Assembly: GCA_035268885.1 (NCBI GenBank)
Contig: DATFKA010000157.1
Span: forward strand, 49,862 to 113,861
Origin: DATFKA01 sp035268885
GTDB lineage: Bacteria > Bacteroidota > Bacteroidia > Chitinophagales > Saprospiraceae
Length of the DNA stretch: 64,000 bases
Direction: 5' to 3'
Shown here: one piece after another, positions 17,206 to 26,283 of the stretch
Numbering within the stretch: the stretch's first letter is position 1
Layout of the letters: each line of letters opens with the position of its first letter
Position numbers and translations under genes: made by a program
The notes under the pieces: model-generated
Databases searched by the model: none
Told to the model about the DNA's origin: nothing
The model's input: only the letters and a program-made list of their open reading frames with translations

Positions 17206-18768
17206 TTAGTGGACATGTGGTACCCGCGCCGCTTCAAAACGATGGTGGACATAAGTACTAATATCTTCCTTACGACTGGCTTCATTAGCTGTTTTTACAG
17301 CTTCCAGCATCTCATCCAGTAAAGTACGATCGAATACCCGGCCATTTAGCACAACGGCGTTTATCTCGCGCGTATTCCGAATATCTTGTAGTGGATTTTC
17401 ATCCAAAAGCACGAGATTAGCTTTGCGGCCTACTTCGATCCTTCCGGCATTATTGTGCATCCATTCTGCCGGCGTAGCGGTGGTAGAACGCAACACCTGT
17501 GCCGGACTCATTCCAGTCGCCTGCAAGCTCTCGAATTCATCAAACAAAGAAAATCCTGGCACTCTGACGGGTAAATTAGCGTCAGTACCCGCCATGATTT
17601 TTACCCCGTAATCAATAAATTTCTCAGCGACTAATTGTTCCGCCGCTGCGTAAGCCTCCCAGTGCGTTTTGCGACCTGCCCGCTCATCGACCGTTAATCC
17701 TTTGGGAAGTTGATAGCGATTGACATGAGGCAGCCAGCCGAGTCCACCACGGGGCACCATGGTAGACCATTCGCTGATCCCGGGATTCTCGTATTCCAAT
17801 TTGACCTTACTTAGAAAAGACTCCAGTTCGAATTTTTGCTCTACCAGGTGCTCGGTCCCCCACATGGTAGAAGTGACGGTAATCCCCCTGGCGACGAGCT
17901 GCCGGGCCACTTCATCTATCCGCTCCTCGACGAAAGCTAAAAACTGCGGTGCCGTCTCTCCATTATAATACCCAAACTCGCGATTCAGCGCATTCATCAC
18001 TTCTTCAAAATGGGCGATATCTTTTTGTCCGGAAGTGTAGATTTCTTCCAGGCCCACCCGGAAGGGAACATGGCCCATAATTGGCATGTCTATGGCCTGG
18101 GCCGTTTCGCACAGTGCATGATAACTCTCGGAAGATAATTGGCTGTATACCTTAATCCCATCGTAGCCCATCCGCTGATAGCGCCTCACCGCCTTGCGGG
18201 CGGCTTTCGGGTTGCGGATGTTGTCGAAGCCTTGCGACCAAGACATAAACCAACCCTCGAAGCGACCAAAAGTCCCCAGACGAGGTGAAGCCACGTACAT
18301 ATCCGGTCCAATGCGTTGGCCCTCCTTGATTTGATCCCGCCACTTTAGGTGGGCCGGCTCCCCAATCAGTTCCCGAATCTGAGTAATCCCATTGGCAACG
18401 TAGAGCAACAGGTCGTTCGAACTTTTAAAAAGATGGACATGGGCATCCGTCATACCGGGTATGAGGTATTTACCCGTCCCGTCAATGCGGTGAAGGGAAC
18501 TGGTAAGAGCATCTTCACCAATGGAAGTAATGACACCACCCTCCAGAATAACCGTCTGGCCAGACAAGAAGGATTCAGCATCGGGCGCTAATACCTCAAC
18601 ATTAGTAATGGCTACCGGACCGGTAGTCGGATGAAATTGCTGGGAGTCTACCCTTTCGGTTAAACCGCCATACATATCGATCAGGCCGTATTGCATCCAG
18701 GCGGCACTGGCAATGGTCAGTAATAATAAGCTAAGCAGAGCGTAACGTAGTACTTTTTTCCAATTCAT
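17206..18768 (-). CDS. Membrane-anchored amidohydrolase
   Basis: A 520-residue metal-dependent hydrolase of the amidohydrolase superfamily (imidazolonepropionase/prolidase-like). An N-terminal hydrophobic helix (YALLSLLLLTIASAAWMQYGL) anchors or exports it. Metal-ligand motifs are intact: GMTDAHVHLF (HxH), MGHVPF, DIAHFEEVM and MAGTDANLP (final Asp). The beta-sandwich pieces at both ends (ITNVEVLAPDAESFLSGQTVILEGG; GRKANLVLLDENPLQD) are typical. The likely substrate class is a dipeptide or cyclic amide, and it cannot be set from sequence. It is the first of five amidohydrolase-fold genes in the window and is convergent with ftsK. Confidence 0.85.
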   Translation of the reverse strand: MNWKKVLRYALLSLLLLTIASAAWMQYGLIDMYGGLTERVDSQQFHPTTGPVAITNVEVLAPDAESFLSGQTVILEGGVITSIGEDALTSSLHRIDGTGKYLIPGMTDAHVHLFKSSNDLLLYVANGITQIRELIGEPAHLKWRDQIKEGQRIGPDMYVASPRLGTFGRFEGWFMSWSQGFDNIRNPKAARKAVRRYQRMGYDGIKVYSQLSSESYHALCETAQAIDMPIMGHVPFRVGLEEIYTSGQKDIAHFEEVMNALNREFGYYNGETAPQFLAFVEERIDEVARQLVARGITVTSTMWGTEHLVEQKFELESFLSKVKLEYENPGISEWSTMVPRGGLGWLPHVNRYQLPKGLTVDERAGRKTHWEAYAAAEQLVAEKFIDYGVKIMAGTDANLPVRVPGFSLFDEFESLQATGMSPAQVLRSTTATPAEWMHNNAGRIEVGRKANLVLLDENPLQDIRNTREINAVVLNGRVFDRTLLDEMLEAVKTANEASRKEDISTYVHHRFEAARVPHVH

Positions 18769-18841
18769 GATATTCGTTTTGCTTCAAAGCACTACAAAAA
18801 ATCATTCGGTGAAAAATTATGTTGACGACTGGCAAGTTATA

Positions 18842-18855
18842 GTGCTGAATAGCAC
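18842..18855. repeat. Short GTGCT-GAAT-AGCAC hairpin
   Basis: Five-bp stem GTGCT / AGCAC with the same GAAT loop as the hairpin at 13196, in the gap between two minus-strand genes. No T-tract. Low information on its own. Confidence 0.35.
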
Positions 18856-18891
18856 GCTAGTTTGACGAATGACAAGGGATAGGGATAAGGG

Positions 18892-19758
18892 TCAAGGCAT
18901 TTTTTTAAATACGGGAATGTATTTTCGAGACACCGGCACCGTAAATCCCGGCGAGGGCTGTAAACTTAACTTCAGCCCCTGGGCATTACCTGTCACTTCT
19001 TCAATTTTGGTCGTATTAACTAAAAAAGAGCGATGGCTACGTCGGATCGGCGTCTCCTCCAGGACCTCTTCAATATTCGAAATGGTATTGCGGATCATTT
19101 TCCTGGAAACATCTGAGCCATCCCAGCTGTATATCTGAACGTAATTTTGCATCGCTTCCGCGCAAATTACGTTCAAAGGATTTATTTCCAGGTATTTATC
19201 CGAATGCAAAATGGGCAGACGTATCTGCCTTTCGACAACACCAGAGGGTTTTGCTGGTAAGGGTACCGCATTCATTCTGGTGGCCAGGGCTTCGTTGCGC
19301 CGAGTCGCATTTGCCTGGATAATGGCTCCCAGGGCCAGGATCGGAAGAATACCGATTGCAATAGTCGTCTTAATGGATGAAAAATAACGAGGCCAGGCGT
19401 GGCTCAGCCCGTACTCGTAAGTGGCAAAAAAATAATTAGCCGTAGCGATGCAACAGGCCAATAACATATTCGAAAGAAACCACTTCCATAAGGTCCAGCC
19501 CTCCTGATCACGACGAATCTTCAATACGTATTTTAGAAAAAATTCGTAAGATAAGATCACCGCTGTGGTAATAAGACTAAAAATAAAGGCGTAGTAATAA
19601 ACGACATTGCCCTCGGCCGTGGAGAAGTCAAAGGGCTGAAAGACCGCTAAAATAAAGAAAATGGCCCCTCCAAAGAGCACGGAGATTCTGATGATTACCG
19701 CATTCTCATCCGTTTGAGGAAAGGGCTCATTTAAGAAGGCCAGTGCTTTAGAAATCAT
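18892..19758 (-). CDS. LytTR DNA-binding domain regulator with membrane-spanning N-terminus
   Basis: A 288-residue protein. The first 170 residues contain four hydrophobic segments (ISVLFGGAIFFILAVFQPF; VYYYAFIFSLITTAVILSYEF; MLLACCIATANYFFATY; IAIGILPILALGAI), a common membrane anchor in Bacteroidota LytTR proteins. The C-terminal 105 residues form the LytTR domain: LEINPLNVICAEAMQNYVQIYS, RNTISNIEEVLE, and RRSHRSFLVNTTKIEEV, the last being the DNA-contact strand signature (R-x-H-R-S-F/Y-L/I-V-N). A receiver domain is absent, so it senses through the membrane part or a partner histidine kinase, neither of which is in the window. Its targets are unknown. Confidence 0.88.
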   Translation of the reverse strand: MISKALAFLNEPFPQTDENAVIIRISVLFGGAIFFILAVFQPFDFSTAEGNVVYYYAFIFSLITTAVILSYEFFLKYVLKIRRDQEGWTLWKWFLSNMLLACCIATANYFFATYEYGLSHAWPRYFSSIKTTIAIGILPILALGAIIQANATRRNEALATRMNAVPLPAKPSGVVERQIRLPILHSDKYLEINPLNVICAEAMQNYVQIYSWDGSDVSRKMIRNTISNIEEVLEETPIRRSHRSFLVNTTKIEEVTGNAQGLKLSLQPSPGFTVPVSRKYIPVFKKMP

Positions 19759-19841
19759 AAAAACAATTTCCTCTAAAATATAGCTTTTCCCTCGGCTGGC
19801 AAAACCCTGTCCATCATTAAGAAGTACTGTCTACTCTGACA

Positions 19842-22800
19842 CTACTGCACAACAATCTTCTCTACCCTATTCTCCGTGGCCGTCTTTACATTCAGTAGGT
19901 AGACACCCGGTGCCAGACTACGCATATCCATCGTAGTGGATTGTAGTGCAAGTCCGGAAGACAGTTGCCGTTGCAGTAGCTCCTTTCCATCCAGGCTGAG
20001 TAAACGTAATCGAATGGGATCATTACTGGTCCCTTTTATTTGTACATTCAGCTGACTGGAGACGGGATTGGGGAAGATACGCAGATCCAGACCGGGCTCT
20101 ATACTTGCTTGCGTATTGGTCGCCAGGTTCGTCTCTACAATGGTACCGTTTTCGGCTACGGGGACGCAGATATTATCCCCCTCGGCCGAGCGCACACAGA
20201 CTTCGGTAGCGTAGTTCACCATGTCCATCACTTCGATATTATCCACGTACCAGCCCTCGTAGTTCTCCCGGCTATTATTGGTATCTTCATTACTGGAAAA
20301 ACGGAACCGGAACAGCAGGTCTTCTCCCACGTAATCCCGCAGATCAATATAACTGGCAACAAAATCCTGACTGTTCCCCCAGAAAGCCTTTTGCTTACTC
20401 AGACCAAAAGTCGACTGCGCTGCCCGCCCCACAAAAGGTTCGCGAAAAAAGAGTTCTTCCGGTACCGGCTGCCAGGAGATGCCATTCGTGGATATTTCCA
20501 CAATAGCTCCATCCAGTCCCGGCTGGATATCGTAGCGGTGGTAAAAGCGCAGCACGGGTCGGATGGCATCCAGGCGCACCGACTGGAGTAATCGTAAAAC
20601 CTGATCGTTGGTCCGCTCCGTATTGGGGACAAACCAGGAGAAATCACCCGCAAAACGCCCAATATCTTGTTTCTTCCAAATATCATTACCCGTCAGATCT
20701 GATGGGCTCCAACTGGTGCTATTTCCCTCCGCACCGTCGAAAAACAACTGACTGGAAAAAAGGGCAGGATCACTTTCCAGCTGGTAAGTAATCTCCCGCT
20801 GGTCACTACTCCCTATACTACCCAGTTCAAAGATCAATCGATCACCGTCAATCGCATTTAGGGTCGCTCCCGAGGTCGAACCAGGGACTAGTTGAGTACC
20901 CACCGGAATAATATCTTCGACCACCACTTCGCTGAGGGAGCTAACCTTGTCATTAACCACCATAATGCTTACATCAAAAATCTCACCTGGCTGTATATTG
21001 GGGGTACTGCTCTTACTTATTTTCAACTCCTGAATACAGGCAGGCCGTTGATCGTATGCTTCAATATTATCGTTACGATTGGCACTCTCTCCCTGCTCGG
21101 CCGACCAGCCCAAACCACGCTGGGAGAAGATTTCCCAAAGCAGACATTCGTTGGCACCGCCATTGTTTATCAGATCAGCCGCGATGATTCCATCCCGTCC
21201 ATCAATGAACCCGGGATCACAGGATTGTAATTTCATCCCGTCCATCACCAACTGGATCGCAATATTATTTCCCGCCTCGCGATTCGAGGGGTCGGGATCA
21301 TAACCATACCTGTCGGCAAAAGCCCAGTAAATATCCCAGAGCGTAGCGGCCCAAACTTCTCCCAGCGGATGCGGAGCAAAAGTACCAATCACATCATCGT
21401 AGGTCTGATCGTTCACGGTCCGATCGGTGGAATACCGCTGCCGGCGAATACCGCTACCTTCCACAGATTGTCCAGAAGGAAAGGTACCAATGGCACGGGG
21501 CTCTACCCCTTGGTCTCCTTCCTGCGCCATGACCACCAGGGTGAAAAAGTCACTCCAGCCTTCTCCCATTTGTTCGTTATTTGTCAGACAAAAGGGAGAA
21601 GAGGGTCCGCCGGTCAGCCGGGTAGATATGCCGTGCCCGTATTCGTGGGCGATAATACCATTATCAAAATCGGAATCCAGAAAATCAGGGGCTTCAATAC
21701 TTACCTCAACCGGCCCACTTTGCAGCGCGGAGCGAAAGCGGGCGCAATCACTCTGCCGAACCATGATCGTGGGAATAGAAGGGTCTGGTAAGGTATCAAG
21801 CCCCCCCATTTGGATTAAGCCCGTCGTATTATTACAGATTACGCAGGCAATCGCGCCGGCCTCTTCGGCATTCACCGCTTTCTCCTCAAAGAAACAATCG
21901 CCCCGATCAATCAGTACGATCTTACCTTTTACTTCGCTCTCATTTATCAGGCTTGTACAGCCTGTATTCGTATTAGCCGTGTCCGTAATACCCGATACCA
22001 GCTCCCCATCAATGGTCTCAATAATTTGTGGTCCGAACTCGGCCGTAGCGTAAGGATAACCGCCCGCCAATTCGGAAGGAGCGTTTACATTAAAATTTGA
22101 GTTGCCGCCGAAAGACCAGAGGAACATTTGCATTTTCCCATTTGTACCGTCAGGCGAGGGCGTAAAATTCGCATTATTTAGTCCGGAACCATCCTGCGCT
22201 TCGGCGCGTACCGGATCGCCCTGGCGGCCTCCCTTGCCGTAATTATTTTGCTGATAATTGCCCGATTCCTCATCAAAGCCAAAATAATAGGTGAAATCGT
22301 GCATGAAATTATTCATGTAAAACAACTGAGTGACCGCTGCGTCACTATTCGCCGTAGGGCTGCCAGCAATGGTATAGGGAAACTCAAAAAACAGCTCCTC
22401 ACCACCCTCGGGCTCAGGCCCGTCGGGTTCATCGTCGGGATCCGCATCGCGGTAGGCGTGTACATTATTCCCCCGGGTAAAGGTATATTCGGGGCCTTCC
22501 ACCCCATTGGTGTCGTGCCAGCCAAAAGGAGATGCAACAGCGTCGGCCGGATTGACCACATAACTCCGATCTCCGTGGTTAGGCGACTCTACCGAAGCCG
22601 GGAAAACAAAATAAGTGGCTCCATCTACCAGGCTTTGATCGACATTTGACCTGGCTTCCACCCTTTGCTTTCGGGACGCAGGGATCGTACAAAGGGCATC
22701 GTGTGTATGCTTAAAGGTGCAGTAAATCGTCTCATCTTTTTTATTCCGGATGACCCCGCTCTCCGCATCAACAAAAATATTCCATACCGCCGCGGAGCGA

Positions 22801-23354
22801 GAATCATCGACGCGCAAATTCCAGCACAGGTAGATTTTTCCATCTTCCGCTGGAAAATAAATTTGCTCCGCCGGAACCGGACTATCAGATAGCTCAGGGA
22901 CTAAAAACTGTAGAGAACGCGCCGAGCGCAGAGTTACTTGTGGTTTTCCCGAAAGGGGGATTCCTAAATTATCACTGACCGTATAAAGGGCCCGCTCGGC
23001 CGGTATCTTCACCACCGACGTGGCAATACGCTCCGACAATTGATCATAGAAACGATTAGTCTGATAGAGCACCTTTTTTCCTGAGCCCCGCAGGTGTACG
23101 GCCGCAATCGCGTTGTAGACCGGGATGCGCTGGTATTGCTGTCTGACATAAACATGAAGGACATCGTTGTGTTGGCTACGGTACTGGTCAACAATTTCTG
23201 CTTCCGCAAAATCACTTATCGTCCATTGCCCTGGTCCGGGATGCATCTGCAGATGGTCCTTAGCAAGGCCTAATGCATTGATTTGGGCCAGGAGAAAAAC
23301 GGGAGAAAGGAAAAAAACCAGGGAAAAAAACCAATATTTGTTGATTAACCGCAT
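19842..23354 (-). CDS. M36 (fungalysin) family metallopeptidase with PA insert and type IX sorting tail
   Basis: A 1170-residue secreted protease. It has a signal peptide, then an FTP-like propeptide (about 40-220, ending with GVIRNKKDETIY), then the catalytic domain with the zinc site HEYGHG (His570, Glu571, His574) and a downstream Glu in GEGWSDFF. Inserted before it is a PA domain (about 440-550, GKIVLIDRGDCFFEEKAVNA). Downstream are a DUF11-like repeat (ISKSSTPNIQPGEIFDVSI) and a carbohydrate-binding-like MAM/sandwich region. The last 80 residues hold a type IX secretion sorting signal (LRIFPNPVSSQLNV ... GVYLLNVKTATENRVEKIVV). The protease is thus released or displayed at the cell surface for peptide harvesting. 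No operon partner is apparent. Confidence 0.92.
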   Translation of the reverse strand: MRLINKYWFFSLVFFLSPVFLLAQINALGLAKDHLQMHPGPGQWTISDFAEAEIVDQYRSQHNDVLHVYVRQQYQRIPVYNAIAAVHLRGSGKKVLYQTNRFYDQLSERIATSVVKIPAERALYTVSDNLGIPLSGKPQVTLRSARSLQFLVPELSDSPVPAEQIYFPAEDGKIYLCWNLRVDDSRSAAVWNIFVDAESGVIRNKKDETIYCTFKHTHDALCTIPASRKQRVEARSNVDQSLVDGATYFVFPASVESPNHGDRSYVVNPADAVASPFGWHDTNGVEGPEYTFTRGNNVHAYRDADPDDEPDGPEPEGGEELFFEFPYTIAGSPTANSDAAVTQLFYMNNFMHDFTYYFGFDEESGNYQQNNYGKGGRQGDPVRAEAQDGSGLNNANFTPSPDGTNGKMQMFLWSFGGNSNFNVNAPSELAGGYPYATAEFGPQIIETIDGELVSGITDTANTNTGCTSLINESEVKGKIVLIDRGDCFFEEKAVNAEEAGAIACVICNNTTGLIQMGGLDTLPDPSIPTIMVRQSDCARFRSALQSGPVEVSIEAPDFLDSDFDNGIIAHEYGHGISTRLTGGPSSPFCLTNNEQMGEGWSDFFTLVVMAQEGDQGVEPRAIGTFPSGQSVEGSGIRRQRYSTDRTVNDQTYDDVIGTFAPHPLGEVWAATLWDIYWAFADRYGYDPDPSNREAGNNIAIQLVMDGMKLQSCDPGFIDGRDGIIAADLINNGGANECLLWEIFSQRGLGWSAEQGESANRNDNIEAYDQRPACIQELKISKSSTPNIQPGEIFDVSIMVVNDKVSSLSEVVVEDIIPVGTQLVPGSTSGATLNAIDGDRLIFELGSIGSSDQREITYQLESDPALFSSQLFFDGAEGNSTSWSPSDLTGNDIWKKQDIGRFAGDFSWFVPNTERTNDQVLRLLQSVRLDAIRPVLRFYHRYDIQPGLDGAIVEISTNGISWQPVPEELFFREPFVGRAAQSTFGLSKQKAFWGNSQDFVASYIDLRDYVGEDLLFRFRFSSNEDTNNSRENYEGWYVDNIEVMDMVNYATEVCVRSAEGDNICVPVAENGTIVETNLATNTQASIEPGLDLRIFPNPVSSQLNVQIKGTSNDPIRLRLLSLDGKELLQRQLSSGLALQSTTMDMRSLAPGVYLLNVKTATENRVEKIVVQ

Positions 23355-23508
23355 AAATAGTGTGTAATATTTAAAGAGATGTTATAGAACGCCAGCTACC
23401 CAATAGGCCAAATGGCCAGCCAAAATACAATTGCTCTGTATAATTGAAATAAAAATATTGCTCATTCTGTTGTCTGACAAGAAAAAAAACCGAACTTTGG
23501 TTACTAGT

Positions 23509-24255
23509 ATGACAAATAACAAAGATATTATCTACGGCAGACACCCGGTCTTCGAAGCACTCGAGGCGGGCTTATCCATTGAAAAGATTTTTCTCCAGCA
23601 AGGAACGACCGGAGAGATTGAAATGAAACTACGCGAAATTACCCGGGAGCGCAATATCCCCTTAGTCATGACCCCTAAGGAGAAGCTCAACCAATTGGTA
23701 CGCGGTAACCACCAGGGGATCGTAGCACAAATTGGACAGATTGCCTACCACAGTATTGAAGAGCTGTTTCCTAAAATCACGGAACGCAAGGACAATCCCC
23801 TTTTTGTCATTATTGAAGGAGTGACCGACATCCGTAATTTTGGGGCCATTGCGCGCTCTGCCGAACTCTGTGGTGTAGATGCGATCATTGCCCCCACGCG
23901 TAAGTCCGCTCAGATTAACGCCGACTCCATTAAGGCTTCTGCCGGTGCGCTGGCCCGACTACCCGTCTGCCGTGAGCAAAACCTGATCGCTGCCATCGAT
24001 TTCTTGCAGGTGAATGGCGTCGAAGTGTACGCCAGTGATCTACAGGCCGACAAGCCCCTACACGAGCTTAACCTTACCCACGCCTGTGCTTTTGTCTTGG
24101 GTTCGGAAGGGAAGGGAATCACCAAGCCGGTGGCCCGCCAGGCCGATCAGCGCTTCATTATCCCCCAGGTAGGCAATGCGGATTCCTTTAATGTGTCCGT
24201 GGCCGCGGGCATCATGCTTTACGAAGCCAGCCGGCAGCGATTATTGAAAGACTAA
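23509..24255 (+). CDS. rlmB: 23S rRNA (guanosine-2251-2'-O)-methyltransferase RlmB
   Basis: The frame runs from 23431, but the ATG at 23509 gives MTNNKDIIYGRHPVFEAL, the usual RlmB start (248 residues). The N-terminal substrate-binding domain covers about 5-75. The SpoU catalytic domain has motif 1 EGVTDIRNFGAIARSAE (Asn and Arg of the knot), motif 2 VLGSEGKGI and motif 3 VGNADSFNVSVAAGI. It would methylate the ribose of G2251 of 23S rRNA in the P loop, using SAM. Its stop lies 40 nt before scpA, whose promoter appears to start inside its last codons. Confidence 0.9.
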   Translation: MTNNKDIIYGRHPVFEALEAGLSIEKIFLQQGTTGEIEMKLREITRERNIPLVMTPKEKLNQLVRGNHQGIVAQIGQIAYHSIEELFPKITERKDNPLFVIIEGVTDIRNFGAIARSAELCGVDAIIAPTRKSAQINADSIKASAGALARLPVCREQNLIAAIDFLQVNGVEVYASDLQADKPLHELNLTHACAFVLGSEGKGITKPVARQADQRFIIPQVGNADSFNVSVAAGIMLYEASRQRLLKD

Positions 24256-24273
24256 GAACTTTATTTATCTTTG
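24244..24273 (+). promoter_or_regulatory. Bacteroidota-type promoter for scpA (TTG-N19-TATCTTTG)
   Basis: TTG at 24244-24246, a 19-nt spacer, then TATCTTTG at 24266-24273 followed by C: a full match to the Bacteroidota consensus (-33 TTG, -7 TAnnTTTG). It overlaps the end of rlmB. A start near 24280 would leave a leader of about 16 nt. Confidence 0.65.
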
Positions 24274-24295
24274 CAGTTAAATTCATCCCGCAACC

Positions 24296-25066
24296 ATGAG
24301 TGATTCGGCCACTTATACCATAAAACTGGAACATTTCGAAGGCCCCTTCGATCTGTTGCTATTCTTTATCGAGCGGGATGAGCTGGATATCTACGATATT
24401 CCCATTGCTAAGATCACCAATGATTTCCTGGCTTACATCAAGCAGATGGAGCGTATGAACATCGATTTAGCCAGCGAATTCATCGTAGTAGCCGCTACCC
24501 TCTGCCGCATCAAAGCTAAATTATTACTCCCCCGCAAAGCCGTTGACGAAGAAGGCAACGAGATTGACCCCCGGGAGGAACTGGTGGAGCGCCTGCTGGA
24601 ATACAAACGCTACAAGAGTATTCTGGAAGACATGCGCCAACTCGAAAAGCGGCGGTCCCATCAGGAGACCCGAGGCTATTCCTCCAAAGAATTACAAAAA
24701 ATCGCAAATAAAGCGCTGGTCGACGTAGAACTGGAATCCCTTACCCTCTTCCGACTACTAAAAGCCTTCGAGCGGGTGATGGATCGCTTTGATGCGAAAA
24801 ATCCACAACAAATCCACGAGGTGGTACAGTTTAGTTATACCATCGATGCCGAGCAAGACTTACTGAGCAGGGTCGTAAGTGGTGGTCGGCGCGCCGAATT
24901 TATGGACGTGTTTGGCCATTGCAAAAATCGCATCCACGCCATTACTACTTTCCTGGCTCTACTGGAACTCATCAATCAGCAATTGATTCGGGTGATCTCC
25001 AGCGAGTTGACCAATTTCTTTTATCTGGAAGAAGGAAATGGGCCAGATAAGTCTGAGGAAGAGTAA
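24296..25066 (+). CDS. scpA: Segregation and condensation protein A
   Basis: A 256-residue ScpA (kleisin) subunit of the SMC-ScpAB condensin complex. The N-terminal domain carries the signature FEGPFDLLLFFIERDELDIYDIPIAKITNDFLAYI and LASEFIVVAATLCRIKAKLLLP, which binds the SMC neck. A charged linker (NEIDPREELVERLLEYKRYKSILEDM) and a C-terminal winged helix (FMDVFGHCKNRIHAITTFLALLELI) follow; the latter binds the SMC head cap. It acts in chromosome compaction and segregation. ScpB and SMC are not in the window. It ends 4 nt from the end of the convergent bestrophin frame. Confidence 0.93.
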   Translation: MSDSATYTIKLEHFEGPFDLLLFFIERDELDIYDIPIAKITNDFLAYIKQMERMNIDLASEFIVVAATLCRIKAKLLLPRKAVDEEGNEIDPREELVERLLEYKRYKSILEDMRQLEKRRSHQETRGYSSKELQKIANKALVDVELESLTLFRLLKAFERVMDRFDAKNPQQIHEVVQFSYTIDAEQDLLSRVVSGGRRAEFMDVFGHCKNRIHAITTFLALLELINQQLIRVISSELTNFFYLEEGNGPDKSEEE

Positions 25067-25070
25067 AGAA

Positions 25071-26106
25071 CTACATCAAAATACCATTCTTAGCTTTAAT
25101 GGGCGCTGGTAAATCTACTTCACCCAACATCTCCCGTAAGTCAATTTCGATGACCCGGCACAAAGAAAGCATCGGAATATCGTTAGCCATGCCCTGAAAG
25201 GGGTTCTCAGAGTAGTCGCCGACTAATTCCATCATGATGTATACCCAACCCACCAGCACACTCACCGGTATGGCCAGCCAGACGCCGTAGGTATCTTCCT
25301 TCATTAATTCAGGAATCATGCTAAAGGGCAAAAGCGCGATAAAAATGCCCACGAAGTAGCGACTCATATTGGCGTATTGCCGGGGCAGCGGAAATTTTTT
25401 TAATCCGCTCGTTCTTTCCCTGTAAGGTGTAAAAGCTCTTCAGCAAATTCGCCAACTCCATGTGTCGGAAGTCCTCTATTAAGCCCCGCTTCCTCAACTG
25501 CTGTAAATCACGGGATTGTTCGTTGATGATCTGAGTGGCGGTGTTCTTATAATTGATGAGTCGTTCGTATTCGCCTTCCGGCAAAAAATGCTGCAGCTCG
25601 ATTTTGGTCACTTCATCATCCACCAGACCAATACCAAAAGTCCGCTGATAAAATTCAGCCGTACGCGTCATGTGTCCGCCCTGACTGATGTGCTCCCAGG
25701 AAGTGGGCAGTAATAATTGACTACGGTGGGCATATAGCCAGCCAATATGCCGGTAAATCAGCCGTTTTTTCACCCCGTCTATTTCTGATTCCAAAACCTT
25801 TTGCTCCGCAAACAGATTACTCACAAAGCCATCCACCATCATCCCCCAGGTACGACTATCATTAACGATTCCACCCCATATCTTTCGGGCTTCCCACATC
25901 CGGTCGTAAGACTGGCTATTCTTAAAACCCACGTAGAAAGCCACCGCTGTACCAATCACCGAGATCGGAAGCCAGGGAATACTGAAAGTGATGATTTCGA
26001 AAAAATAAAGCGCAGCGGCAACGGCCATCACCAACGTCAGCCAGACAATGTGGTGACCGGACCACTGTAGCACTTTCCGGAGCCCCACCGATTTAGTAAT
26101 AATCAT
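25071..26106 (-). pseudogene. Bestrophin family ion channel interrupted by a one-base frameshift
   Basis: Two frames on the minus strand together make one bestrophin of about 345 residues. Frame A (26106-25321) carries the N-terminal channel part (LQWSGHHIVWLTLVMAVAAALYFF; NSQSYDRMWEARKIWGGIVNDSR). Frame B (from 25367 down to 25071) carries the last part (MSRYFVGIFIALLPFSMI; GDYSENPFQGMANDIPM). The join is at a run of seven A on the minus strand (25395-25401). With six A the frame would read RIKKFPLPRQYANMSRYF, exactly what the family expects, while the seven-A sequence reads RIKKISAAPAIRQYE and then stops. Bestrophins are pentameric anion channels of the inner membrane. This is a pseudogene, a sequencing error, or a gene rescued by slippage. 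Confidence 0.8.
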
Positions 26107-26129
26107 ATTAGTGGTAAATATTTAAGGAT

Positions 26130-26216
26130 GAAGTTGTTTAAGAATTCCTGGTGAGATGATTGGTATTGGCTTTCAATGTGTTGCCAAGGGCTCAGTGAGG
26201 AGTTTTAAACAACTTC
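26130..26216. repeat. GAAGTTGT...ACAACTTC hairpin, copy 2 (long-loop variant)
   Basis: Outer arms GAAGTTGTTTAA (26130-26141) and TTAAACAACTTC (26205-26216) pair perfectly over 12 bp, with looser pairing further in and an inner TTGGC...GCCAA hairpin (26166-26187). It lies between bestrophin and sulfatase and shares its outer 8 bp with copies 1 and 3. Confidence 0.6.
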
Positions 26217-26255
26217 GATAAAAGAATAGCTGTAAAATAAGCATTATATTTGCCC

Positions 26256-26271
26256 CGAAGCTCCTGCTTCG
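26256..26271. repeat. CGAAGC/GCTTCG hairpin, copy 2
   Basis: CGAAGC TCCT GCTTCG on the plus strand, a 6-bp stem with a 4-nt loop, 12 nt after the sulfatase stop codon (minus strand). It is the reverse-orientation relative of the copy at 5812. Confidence 0.65.
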
Positions 26272-26283
26272 ATCTGGTCTTAC

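Noticed and set aside
25071..25367. A separate small membrane protein gene
   Set aside because: It is the C-terminal part of bestrophin in another frame; the join at the A7 run explains it without a second gene.
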